Below, piece by piece: positions 54,048 to 61,763 of a DNA stretch of 64,000 nucleotides (positions are counted from its first letter, which is position 1; the number at the start of each line of letters is the position of its first letter). The notes below the pieces were generated by a model. That model saw only the letters and a program-made list of their open reading frames with translations. It had not been told where the DNA came from and did not search any database. Origin of the DNA: Paraburkholderia sp. CNPSo 3272 (GTDB lineage: Bacteria; Pseudomonadota; Gammaproteobacteria; Burkholderiales; Burkholderiaceae); NCBI RefSeq assembly GCF_024206495.1, contig NZ_JAMBPQ010000017.1, positions 84,038-148,037 on the forward strand, in the 5' to 3' direction. The translations under genes were made by a program, and so were the position numbers.

Positions 54048-55100
54048 TCAGGTGTCGCCGCGCCGGCGGAACACCCACCAGCCCAGCAGCGCCGTGAAGG
54101 TCGCGACCAGCACCACCATGAGCCAGAAGCCATGGCGGTTTTCCGCGAGCGGAATGCCGCCCACGTTCATGCCGAAGAAGCCCGCGACGATATTGATGGG
54201 CAGCGCGAGTACGGTGACGAGCGTGAGCGTGAAGAGCGTGCGGTTGTTCTGCTCTTCGAGCCGCGCGGCAATTTCTTCCTGCAGGAGCTTGATGCGCTCG
54301 ACGAGTCCGGCCATGTCGCCCAGCACGAGCGAGAACTCCTCGGTCGCCTCGCGCAGGTCCTGCATGTCGGGTGTCAGCAGCCAGCGCGGCGGGCGCGCGA
54401 GTAGACGGAAAATCGAGCCTGGCTCCGGCGCGAGCATGCGTTGCAGGCGCACCAGGATGCGCCGCATGGCCGCGAGTTCATGGCGGCTCGCGTTGCGGCG
54501 CGAGGCGAGAAACTGGTCCTCGGCGCGATCGACGTCGACGCTCGTGCGGCGCACGATCTCCACCATGAGGTCGGCCTGGTCGCGCATTAGATGGATCAGC
54601 AGCTCGGCCGGCGAGCGGAAGGTCTCGCCGTTGCGCACATAGCCGCGCAGACGGTCGATGGAGCGCAGCGGCTTCAGGCGCGCCGTGATGAGAACGCGCT
54701 CGTGCGTGTACGACCAGAGCGTCGCGATCTGCGAAGGCGTGAGTTCGAAATCGAACATCACGTCGTTGACCACGGCGAAGAGCCCGTTGTCCACGTGTTC
54801 GATACGCGTGGAGTGCGAGCCTTCCACGAGCATCTCGAAGAAGGCGTCGGGCAGATCGAGATGCGCGCGCATCCACGGTTGCGCCGCGGCGTGGGCGAGA
54901 TTGAAGTGCAGCCAGTAAAACGTGTCGTCGCGCGCGGCCTGCGGCTCGCCGCTCTCGTGCGGGGGCCGCAGCGCCTCGAGTACATCGTCGCACGTGACGG
55001 GCTGGCCGGGCTGGCCGGGCGTGAAGCGAAAACCGCAAATGAGGCCCGACAGGTCGGCGCCATACGTTGCGACGGACGAAGCGAAATCCATGGTCGTCAT
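54048..55100 (-). CDS. CorA/ZntB-family divalent metal transporter
   Basis: 350 aa. A large N-terminal cytoplasmic domain is followed by two C-terminal membrane helices with the pore motif GMN in GFFGMNVGG, then a basic tail (WWVFRRRGDT). The long helix with LVERIKLLQEEIAARLEEQNNRTLFTLTL is typical of the family. It should form a pentameric channel for magnesium, cobalt or zinc; the residues after GMN (VGGIPL) favour ZntB over CorA. The start is unsure between 55124, 55100 and 55091. Confidence 0.9.
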   Translation of the reverse strand: MTTMDFASSVATYGADLSGLICGFRFTPGQPGQPVTCDDVLEALRPPHESGEPQAARDDTFYWLHFNLAHAAAQPWMRAHLDLPDAFFEMLVEGSHSTRIEHVDNGLFAVVNDVMFDFELTPSQIATLWSYTHERVLITARLKPLRSIDRLRGYVRNGETFRSPAELLIHLMRDQADLMVEIVRRTSVDVDRAEDQFLASRRNASRHELAAMRRILVRLQRMLAPEPGSIFRLLARPPRWLLTPDMQDLREATEEFSLVLGDMAGLVERIKLLQEEIAARLEEQNNRTLFTLTLVTVLALPINIVAGFFGMNVGGIPLAENRHGFWLMVVLVATFTALLGWWVFRRRGDT

Positions 55101-55193
55101 GGCCGGTTGATCGGCGCACAGCATGCCATACGCGTGCTTTTACAGGCAAGCGCGCGAATCGATGCGCCGACACGCGCGGGTCACGTGCCCATG

Positions 55194-56447
55194 TTAAGCA
55201 ACGCCGGGCAAGCCGAGCTGGGTGCGGCCGAGCGGCGTGAGATCGGCCACGCCCGCCCGGTCCGCCAGATCGGCCTCGATATGCTCGGCGGGAAAGTCCG
55301 GCGGGCTTCGGCCTTCGAGAAAGCTCGGCAGCTGGCGCTGTAAATAGGCGTCGTTCTTCGCGCAACCCGGCGTGGCCGGGATGTACATCACGTTGCTGTA
55401 GCCGCTGCCTCGGTGCTCGTCTTCCACTGAGTGAATCACGTCGCAGTGCCAGAACACGGTGTCGCCGGCCTGCATGTGGGGAATCGATGTCAACGCATCG
55501 ATCAGCGGCGCATGCCATTCGGGGCGAATCGGCAGCCCGCGGCCCGGCTGGGCGCCGCACAGGTCGTCTTCGGCCACGTCGTCCTGCAGCGCGCGCAAGA
55601 GGACGTACGCCATGGCGTTGGCGATGGGCACGATCTGCAGCGTGCCGTCGCCGGGGCCCTGCGGTGTGAGCGCAGTCCAGCCCTGGAAAGTGCGGAACAT
55701 CGAAGAGGCGATGCGCGAGGGAATCTCGCTCGCGTTCGTGCGGTACGCGCCGTCGAACGGGTCGTAGCGCCGCCAGTCGCCAGAGAAGACGTGGCGATAG
55801 ACCTGGCGAAAATTCTCGTCGACCCAGCGCTCGACCGCGCCGCCGTCGCAATGCGCGGCGAGGCCGGGCGCGGCCGTTCCCGGCGGCCGGCGCCGCAGAC
55901 GGTCCGCGTAGGCGGGTACGACATCAGGATCGAAATGCACGCGCCCTTCGCTCTCATGGCGCCAGAGGCGGTTCAGGAACACGCGCGCGGCCGTCAGTTC
56001 GGCGGACTCGCGTGCCTGCACCTGCGGGCGCGACCAGTAGAGCCCGTAGATCAACGGGCGGCTCGCCTGCGGCGGGAGGGCGTTGCGTTGCGCCGCGCGT
56101 TGGGCGGCACGCGCGTCGAGATCGTTGCGCGCCACGTACTCGGCAATTTCGGCGTCCCAGCGCGCGGCCTGCTCCGGCTCGAACACACGGCGGATCACAC
56201 AGGCGCCGCGCGCTTTCACGAGCGCGATCGCCTCGGGGTTCACGCGCTGCGCCTGGATGTCGGCGAACGCAATCTCCGGGATCACGGCCTCGCCCGCCTC
56301 GCGCAGCCGGGCGATGTGCCGCGCTTGTTTGCCTATGGCCTGCGCGACCTCCTCGAACACTTCGCGATAGTTCGGCAGTTGCGCGCGCAACATGCGCTTG
56401 GCCTGCCGGATCGCGGCCGGGACATCGTCGATTTGAAGTGCCGCCAT
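55194..56447 (-). CDS. DUF1479 protein (YbiU-like, probable 2-oxoglutarate dioxygenase fold)
   Basis: 417 aa, close to E. coli YbiU in length and layout. It has HCDGGAVERWVDENFRQVY and a later CDVIHSVEDEHRGSGYSNVMYIP, compatible with an Fe(II)/2-oxoglutarate jelly-roll and its metal His/Asp residues. Substrate unknown. The ATG at 56447 is chosen because GGAG lies 6 bases upstream; ATGs at 56459 and a start at 56501 are weaker. It diverges from the marR gene at 56636. Confidence 0.85.
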   Translation of the reverse strand: MAALQIDDVPAAIRQAKRMLRAQLPNYREVFEEVAQAIGKQARHIARLREAGEAVIPEIAFADIQAQRVNPEAIALVKARGACVIRRVFEPEQAARWDAEIAEYVARNDLDARAAQRAAQRNALPPQASRPLIYGLYWSRPQVQARESAELTAARVFLNRLWRHESEGRVHFDPDVVPAYADRLRRRPPGTAAPGLAAHCDGGAVERWVDENFRQVYRHVFSGDWRRYDPFDGAYRTNASEIPSRIASSMFRTFQGWTALTPQGPGDGTLQIVPIANAMAYVLLRALQDDVAEDDLCGAQPGRGLPIRPEWHAPLIDALTSIPHMQAGDTVFWHCDVIHSVEDEHRGSGYSNVMYIPATPGCAKNDAYLQRQLPSFLEGRSPPDFPAEHIEADLADRAGVADLTPLGRTQLGLPGVA

Positions 56448-56635
56448 GCGTGTCTCCATCGGGGTTGAATGCCGTCGTTTGACGGCAAGCATACGCCTCA
56501 ATGGTGCGCGTCTGGCGTTAGCCGTTTCGCATCGCTCTCTTCGCGCCCTTCAGTTTTTAACAGGTAACCTTGCAAGCCTGGCTGTTTATCTTCATGATTC
56601 GATGACGTACCCGAGCCGAATCCGCGTGAGTCGCC

Positions 56636-57064
56636 ATGTCTGCCAAATCCCCCGAACCCGCCGTCATCGACCTCATGCAGGCGATCGGCATGCTCGTGCG
56701 GCGCACGCGCAACGAGTCTGATGCGGGATCGCTCTCGATGACCGAGTCCGTCGTCATGTCGCGGCTCGCCAACGACGGCCCCGCCACGATTGCCGCGCTC
56801 GCGCGCGCCGAAGGCATGCGGCCCCAGTCGATGGGCGCCACCGTCGCGGCGCTCGAACAAATGGCCCTCGTCACGCGTACGCCGCACGCGACCGACGGCC
56901 GTCAGTTGGTGATCGAGCTGACGCAAAAGGGCAGGCAACTACGCAGGCGCACCCGCGACGCGAAACAGCTCTGGCTCTCGCAAGCCATCGCGACCCTCGA
57001 CGAAGACGAGCGCGCCACGCTTTTCAAGGCGGGCGACATCATGAGAAGGCTGGCTGAACGATGA
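56636..57064 (+). CDS. MarR-family transcriptional regulator
   Basis: 142 aa winged-helix protein. SMTESVVMSRLANDGPATIAALARAEGMRPQSMGATVAALE (about 34-74) is the MarR recognition core, followed by a wing with RTPHATDGRQLVIELT. It overlaps the MFS transporter gene by ATGA, so the two are made together. MarR proteins of this layout usually repress their linked efflux pump and are released by phenolic or other ligands. Confidence 0.9.
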   Translation: MSAKSPEPAVIDLMQAIGMLVRRTRNESDAGSLSMTESVVMSRLANDGPATIAALARAEGMRPQSMGATVAALEQMALVTRTPHATDGRQLVIELTQKGRQLRRRTRDAKQLWLSQAIATLDEDERATLFKAGDIMRRLAER

Positions 57065-58464
57065 CCGGCACCCGTGAGCCCAGCGCCCCCGACAAGCGGA
57101 TTCCCGCATCCGTCTGGAAGGTCGCCGTCGTCGTCTCCATCGGCTCTTTCATGGCGCAGATGGATTCGACGCTCGTGAACGTCTCGCTCTCGGCCATCGG
57201 CCATGCGCTCCACTCGCCCGTTGCCACGACGCAGTGGATCATGAGCGGCTACCTGCTGGCGATGGCGCTCGTGCTTGCGCTCAACGGCTGGCTGGTGGAC
57301 CGCGTCGGTGCGAAGCGGCTCTATCTCTTCGCCTTTACGGCCTTCACGCTCGCCTCCGTGCTGTGCGGCGCGGCGCAAACCATGGGGGAACTGATCGGCG
57401 CGCGCATCGTTCAGGGTTTGGTGGCCGGGGTGCTCGCACCCATGGCGCAGATGATGATCGGACGCGTCGCGGGCAAGAACATGGAGCGCGTGATGGGCTA
57501 CGCCACGCTGCCTATCCTGCTCGGGCCGATTCTCGGCCCGGTGCTCGCCGGCGCCGTGCTGGCGCGGGCCGCCTGGCCCTGGCTCTTCTTGATCAACGTG
57601 CCGGTCGGCATACTCGGCGTCACGCTGGCCGTGCTCCTGCTCGAGCCCGACGCCGGTGAACCCCACAAACGCCGCTTCGATTTCGCGGGCTTCGCTTTGA
57701 TTTCGCCGGGGCTCGCCGCACTCGTCTATGGATTCCAGAGCGCCATGCACGCCGGAGGCGCGGGGATTCTGCTAGCCGGCACCGCGCTCCTCGCGGGATT
57801 CGTGTGGCACTCGCTACGCCGGCCAACGTCGGCGCTAATCGACGTACGCCTCTTTGCGGACCGAATGTTCGCGGTTCCCGCCATCACGCAGTTCTTCGCC
57901 AACGGCATCATGTATGGACGGCAGCTTGCCGTGCCGCTCTACCTGATAGCGGGCTGCGGCCTGAGCGCCGCGCACGCGGGCTGGCTGCTCGCGGCGACGG
58001 GCGCGGGCATGATGGCCTCGTTCGCCTGCATGGGGTTTCTCACCGAGCGGCTGGGCTGCCGCGCGCTCGCGGCGGGCGGCGCGCTGCTGGCGCTCGTCGC
58101 CACTCTGCCGTTCCTGTGGATGAGCGGCCATGCGCTCTTCACCGGCCTCGCGATGGCCAGCCTCTTTATCGCCGGTGTCGGTCAGGGAACCATTAGCATT
58201 CCTTCGATTTCGGCCGCGTATGCCCGCATGCCGAAAGCACGGCTTCCGGTGGCGAACACCGCGTTGAATATCGCCCAGAGAATGGGTGGCCCGGTCGCAA
58301 CGACGCTAGTTTCCATCGCCGTTTCCCTGGCCGTGCCGAGTTCCTCCGCTGCCGAACCGCGGCAATTCCTGCTGGCGTTCGCGGCGCTCTGCGGCCTGCA
58401 TCTACTGTGCTTCGCGGCGGCCATGCTGCTACCGGCGAGAGTGCGCCGCGCAAGCGAGGGCTAA
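57061..58464 (+). CDS. MFS drug:H+ antiporter (DHA2, EmrB/QacA type)
   Basis: 467 aa with about 14 membrane helices. SFMAQMDSTLVNVSLSAIG is helix 1, SGYLLAMALVLALNGWLVDRVGAKRLY carries motif A and LGPILGPVLAGAVL motif C of the efflux family. It should pump drugs or toxic compounds out using the proton gradient. No EmrA-like partner is adjacent. Expression is probably tied to the upstream MarR regulator. It converges on the esterase gene with only 8 bases between stops. Confidence 0.9.
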   Translation: MTGTREPSAPDKRIPASVWKVAVVVSIGSFMAQMDSTLVNVSLSAIGHALHSPVATTQWIMSGYLLAMALVLALNGWLVDRVGAKRLYLFAFTAFTLASVLCGAAQTMGELIGARIVQGLVAGVLAPMAQMMIGRVAGKNMERVMGYATLPILLGPILGPVLAGAVLARAAWPWLFLINVPVGILGVTLAVLLLEPDAGEPHKRRFDFAGFALISPGLAALVYGFQSAMHAGGAGILLAGTALLAGFVWHSLRRPTSALIDVRLFADRMFAVPAITQFFANGIMYGRQLAVPLYLIAGCGLSAAHAGWLLAATGAGMMASFACMGFLTERLGCRALAAGGALLALVATLPFLWMSGHALFTGLAMASLFIAGVGQGTISIPSISAAYARMPKARLPVANTALNIAQRMGGPVATTLVSIAVSLAVPSSSAAEPRQFLLAFAALCGLHLLCFAAAMLLPARVRRASEG

Positions 58465-58472
58465 CGCCCCGC

Positions 58473-59576
58473 TCACACCATTTCATCTGCCGCGCTTCGG
58501 TGTTGCCGCCGGAAGAACTGCCACATCATCGCCATTGCGTCGGGGCCCCGGTCCGAATGAAACGCTTCGCGCGGATCGCCGCCGCTCCATGCGTGCCCGA
58601 GACCGCGAACCACGCACACACGCACGACGAGCCTGCCCGACTTGACATAGTCGGTGTACGCCACCGCGTCACGGCTATGGGTCCGGATCTCGCCGACGCG
58701 CAATTCGCCCTGCGCGTCGAGCAGCCGGTTGATACGCGCGAACTGCATGCCGAGCTGCACGGCGTTGCGCCTCGCCACGACCGCGTCGATTTCGCCCTGC
58801 ACGATGAAGGCCGGCACACCGGGATGGGCGGCGACGTCGAGAGCGGCATCGACCAGATGCACCGGGTCTTCGCGGCTGCCGTGGCGCATGACGCTCATCG
58901 CGGTCATGGTGGAACTGGCCGCGCCGAAAACCGGGCCCGAATGCAGGCCCACGGCCGCGAAGCGCAACGGATGGCGCATCGCGAGCACGGACGCGAGACC
59001 CGCCCCCGCCGAGATGCCGGCAAGGTAGACGCGCTCGCGATCGAATCCGTGCTCGCGCGCGATGGCATCGACGAGCGAGGCAACCGCCGGCGCCTCCGAC
59101 TGCGCATGATCGCCGTGCCAGTGCCAGCATCGCTGTGCGTGCGCCGTTTTCGCCTGCTCGGGAAGCAGCACGGCGAAGCCTGCGCGATCCGCCAGCCGGC
59201 AAACCCGCGTGCCCGCGGCGAACGACTCCGCCGTCTGCTTGCAGCCGTGCAGCATGACCACGAGCGGCAGGCCCGTGCCACGAGCCGCGCCCGCGGGCAA
59301 ATAGAGCGCATAGGCGAGATGGTTGACGAGATGCCCGGCCCTGGGCGGCGCGGAATGATAGGAGCGGATCCATCTGCCGGCCGTACCCGCCGGCTGCGCA
59401 CGCCCCACGTGCGCCTTCCCGGCGCGCTTCGCCGGTTTGGCTGCCGGCCTCGCGACCTGCGCGGCCTTGGCCGGCGCCGTTTTGCGTACGGCGACCTTTT
59501 TCTTCGGTCGCGGTGCGCTCATGCGGGTGAGCAGTTCGAGACCTTTGAACCAGACGCTGGTCTTTTTCCTGGGCAT
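58473..59576 (-). CDS. PHB-depolymerase-family esterase
   Basis: 367 aa alpha/beta hydrolase. The lipase box is GISAG, preceded by LPLVVMLHGCKQTAESFA (oxyanion hole) and followed by an Asp (EIDAVV) and a His in GLGHAWSGGD. A lysine- and alanine-rich N-terminal stretch of about 50 residues precedes the fold, with no clean signal peptide. It may act on intracellular polyhydroxybutyrate or other esters. The ATG at 59576 is chosen; the longer frame starts with TTG. Confidence 0.85.
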   Translation of the reverse strand: MPRKKTSVWFKGLELLTRMSAPRPKKKVAVRKTAPAKAAQVARPAAKPAKRAGKAHVGRAQPAGTAGRWIRSYHSAPPRAGHLVNHLAYALYLPAGAARGTGLPLVVMLHGCKQTAESFAAGTRVCRLADRAGFAVLLPEQAKTAHAQRCWHWHGDHAQSEAPAVASLVDAIAREHGFDRERVYLAGISAGAGLASVLAMRHPLRFAAVGLHSGPVFGAASSTMTAMSVMRHGSREDPVHLVDAALDVAAHPGVPAFIVQGEIDAVVARRNAVQLGMQFARINRLLDAQGELRVGEIRTHSRDAVAYTDYVKSGRLVVRVCVVRGLGHAWSGGDPREAFHSDRGPDAMAMMWQFFRRQHRSAADEMV

Positions 59577-59640
59577 GAGCAATGGCGGCAAGGCGTTTTG
59601 TTCACGTCACGCCAGGCGGCACACGGCGGACAGCGCAGTT

Positions 59641-59676
59641 ACAGCGATCACAGCGATCACAGCGATCACAGCGATG
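59641..59676. repeat. Short tandem repeat, 9-bp unit
   Basis: Four head-to-tail copies of ACAGCGATC (the last with one change) lie about 65 bases upstream of the esterase start. Repeat number could vary between strains and affect its promoter spacing. Confidence 0.7.
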
Positions 59677-59846
59677 GAGCCGCTGCGAGTCCGACCATCA
59701 TAACGGCCCCGGCGTCGTCCTGAGTTTTGCGTGACCACGCACCGCCAGGTGCACGGCGTCACGCGTGTTGCGGCGCTATAATTTCGGCCACCGCCGCACG
59801 AGACGATCGCCGAACCGTTCGGCATGACCCGCCTTCCGTCATCCCC

Positions 59847-60419
59847 GTGACTGCTTCCACGCCAAACGCCTCCCCGCGCCCCACGCTGTTCGGACTCTTT
59901 CTGATTTTCAGCCGCATTGGCATGACGAGCTTTGGCGGCGGTTTGAGCGGCTGGCTGTTGCGCGAATTCGTTCAGGATCGCAACTGGATCAGCGAAGAGG
60001 ACTTTCTCAACGGGCTCGCCATCTCGCAGGCGCTGCCCGGTATCAACGTGAAAAACATGGCGATCTGGATCGGGCACCGGTTGCTGGGCTGGCGCGGCGC
60101 CGCCGTGGCCGTAACAGGCATCGTCGTGCCGCCCGCATGCCTGATCGTCGTGATCGGCAGCGTGGTCGGCGCGCTCATCTTCCATCCGCTCACCCAGATT
60201 CTCATCGCAGGCGCCGCCGCGGCGGCCACGGGCTTGTCGCTGTCGATGGGTGTCGTCACCGCACGGCGCGTGCGGCGGCAGGTGCTTCCGCTGCTGCTGA
60301 TGGCAGCGACCTTTGTTGCGATCGGCATTCTGCGTATGTCGCTGGTGTGGGTGGTCGTGGCAGGCGGCACCGTGAGCGTGCTCTACGAATACGTGGCGAT
60401 CCGCCGAAGTGCGCGATGA
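59847..60419 (+). CDS. chrA: Chromate transporter, N-half (short-chain ChrA)
   Basis: 190 aa with about five to six membrane helices. LFLIFSRIGMTSFGGGLSGW is the conserved chromate-transport domain opening, and LAISQALPGINVKN follows. Short-chain ChrA proteins work as pairs of opposite topology. The GTG at 59847 is chosen; the frame extends to 59727 with a poorly matching tail. It overlaps the second half by ATGA. Confidence 0.85.
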   Translation: MTASTPNASPRPTLFGLFLIFSRIGMTSFGGGLSGWLLREFVQDRNWISEEDFLNGLAISQALPGINVKNMAIWIGHRLLGWRGAAVAVTGIVVPPACLIVVIGSVVGALIFHPLTQILIAGAAAAATGLSLSMGVVTARRVRRQVLPLLLMAATFVAIGILRMSLVWVVVAGGTVSVLYEYVAIRRSAR

Positions 60420-60985
60420 AGGCACGCCTGCTCGGTCAGCTAGCCGCCATTTTCGCGCCACTTTCGCTCGTGACGATCGGCGGCGGCCAGGCGATCATCG
60501 CCGAAATCCAGCGCCAGGTCGTGGACGTGCATCCGTGGATGACGCATTCGCAATTCGCCGCCGACTTCGCGATTTCGCGCATGGCGCCGGGCCCGGGCTC
60601 GCTGCTCGTCACGTTGATCGGCTGGCAGGTTGCCGGGTTCTGGGGCGCGCTCGTGGCGACCGCCGCGCTCCTGCTGCCAACCGCTATCCTCATCTACGGC
60701 GTCACGCATATCTGGGGCCGATATCAGGGCGCGGCGTGGCAATTGGCGCTCGAGCGCGGCCTGCGGCCCATCGCGGCCGGCATGATGCTCGCGGCGGGCT
60801 GGGTGCTGCTCAAGTCGCTCAACGGCGGCCTGCCCGCGAAGGCCATTGCCGTCGTGTCGCTTTGCGCGCTGCTCAGAACTCGGGTCAGTCCGCTCGTTCT
60901 GCTGTTTGGCGGTGCGCTCGCGCTCTTTGGCGTCAGCCTGATCGACGTGGGTCTGCCGCATTGGCTCCAGGTGCAGCTCACATAG
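60416..60985 (+). CDS. chrA: Chromate transporter, C-half (short-chain ChrA)
   Basis: 189 aa. LAAIFAPLSLVTIGGGQAIIAEIQ and RMAPGPGSLLVTLIGWQVAG are the second chromate-transport domain. About six membrane helices follow. The ATGA overlap with the first half means both subunits are made together. It is likely to export chromate, but related CHR proteins may carry other oxyanions. It ends before a gap of about 130 bases. Confidence 0.85.
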   Translation: MKARLLGQLAAIFAPLSLVTIGGGQAIIAEIQRQVVDVHPWMTHSQFAADFAISRMAPGPGSLLVTLIGWQVAGFWGALVATAALLLPTAILIYGVTHIWGRYQGAAWQLALERGLRPIAAGMMLAAGWVLLKSLNGGLPAKAIAVVSLCALLRTRVSPLVLLFGGALALFGVSLIDVGLPHWLQVQLT

Positions 60986-61115
60986 AAAAACTCCCCTCGG
61001 CGACAACTCCACGGGAATAACAGCTCGCCCGCGGCAGTATACCCATTGCAGTCTCCGTTGATTCGACCGTGCTTCAGCCGGTCGCCGAACCATGCCATTT
61101 AATCAGGAGTTCGAA

Positions 61116-61448
61116 ATGATCATCCGCCGCCCGCTTTTCGCCTTGCTCGCCGTGACCGCTTGCATCGGCGCCGCATCCACCGCATCAGCGCAGGGACTCA
61201 CGCGTGCCCAGGTGCGCGAACAGTTGATCGAAGCGCAGGCCAACGGTTCGCAATTCGTGACCGATAGCTCGTATCCCGACGTGAGCCCCATCTCAGCGCA
61301 ACAAGTCGCGCGTGCGAAGGCACAGCATCAACAGCAGGAACCCAGCGGCATGGGCGCACCCATGCAGGGCACGAGCGACGCCGGCGCACCCCACACGACG
61401 ACATGTGTCGGGCCGGTGAGCTTCTGCAACTTGTATTCGGGTAGCTGA
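61116..61448 (+). CDS. DUF4148 exported protein
   Basis: 110 aa. AGGAG lies 6 bases before the ATG at 61116. A signal peptide ends at STASAQ, then the DUF4148 segment LTRAQVREQLIEAQANGSQF and SSYPDVSPISAQQVA. A Gln-rich stretch and two Cys residues (TCVGPVSFCNLY) near the end may form a disulphide. These small periplasmic proteins are very common in Burkholderiaceae; function unknown. A strong hairpin follows. Confidence 0.85.
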   Translation: MIIRRPLFALLAVTACIGAASTASAQGLTRAQVREQLIEAQANGSQFVTDSSYPDVSPISAQQVARAKAQHQQQEPSGMGAPMQGTSDAGAPHTTTCVGPVSFCNLYSGS

Positions 61449-61487
61449 AATCGATCGCCGGATCCCGCTGCCCCCCGCCACCGCCGA

Positions 61488-61514
61488 ACGCCCCGCTCGC
61501 GACGAGCGGGGCGT
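61488..61514 (+). terminator. Rho-independent-like terminator
   Basis: ACGCCCCGCTCG and CGAGCGGGGCGT form a perfect 12-bp GC-rich stem with a 3-base loop, 39 bases after the DUF4148 stop. It separates this gene from the protease gene. Confidence 0.7.
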
Positions 61515-61763
61515 CTCGCGCGCCTTTCTCTGCGCCGCGCCCTCCCTTCCGTGATCGTCCTGACCAGCCGCAAAGTCGGCCAGGCGCCATGTTCGATGCG
61601 CCGCGCATCCACTGTGACGCGTGCGTGCCGATTTGCGTGCGCTACAGGACAAACCCTGCCCCCCAATTGTCTTGTGGCGTGACTACACTATGGTCGTCGG
61701 CACTCGTTTGCTATCCGCGTTCGCGTTCCGCCCGCCAGCACGATGACCACTGGGAGGTGTGCT

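Noticed and set aside
56560..56600. Possible MarR operator (AACAG..CTGTT) in the marR-DUF1479 gap
   Set aside because: Arms are only about 5-7 bases with a long spacer, too weak to call.
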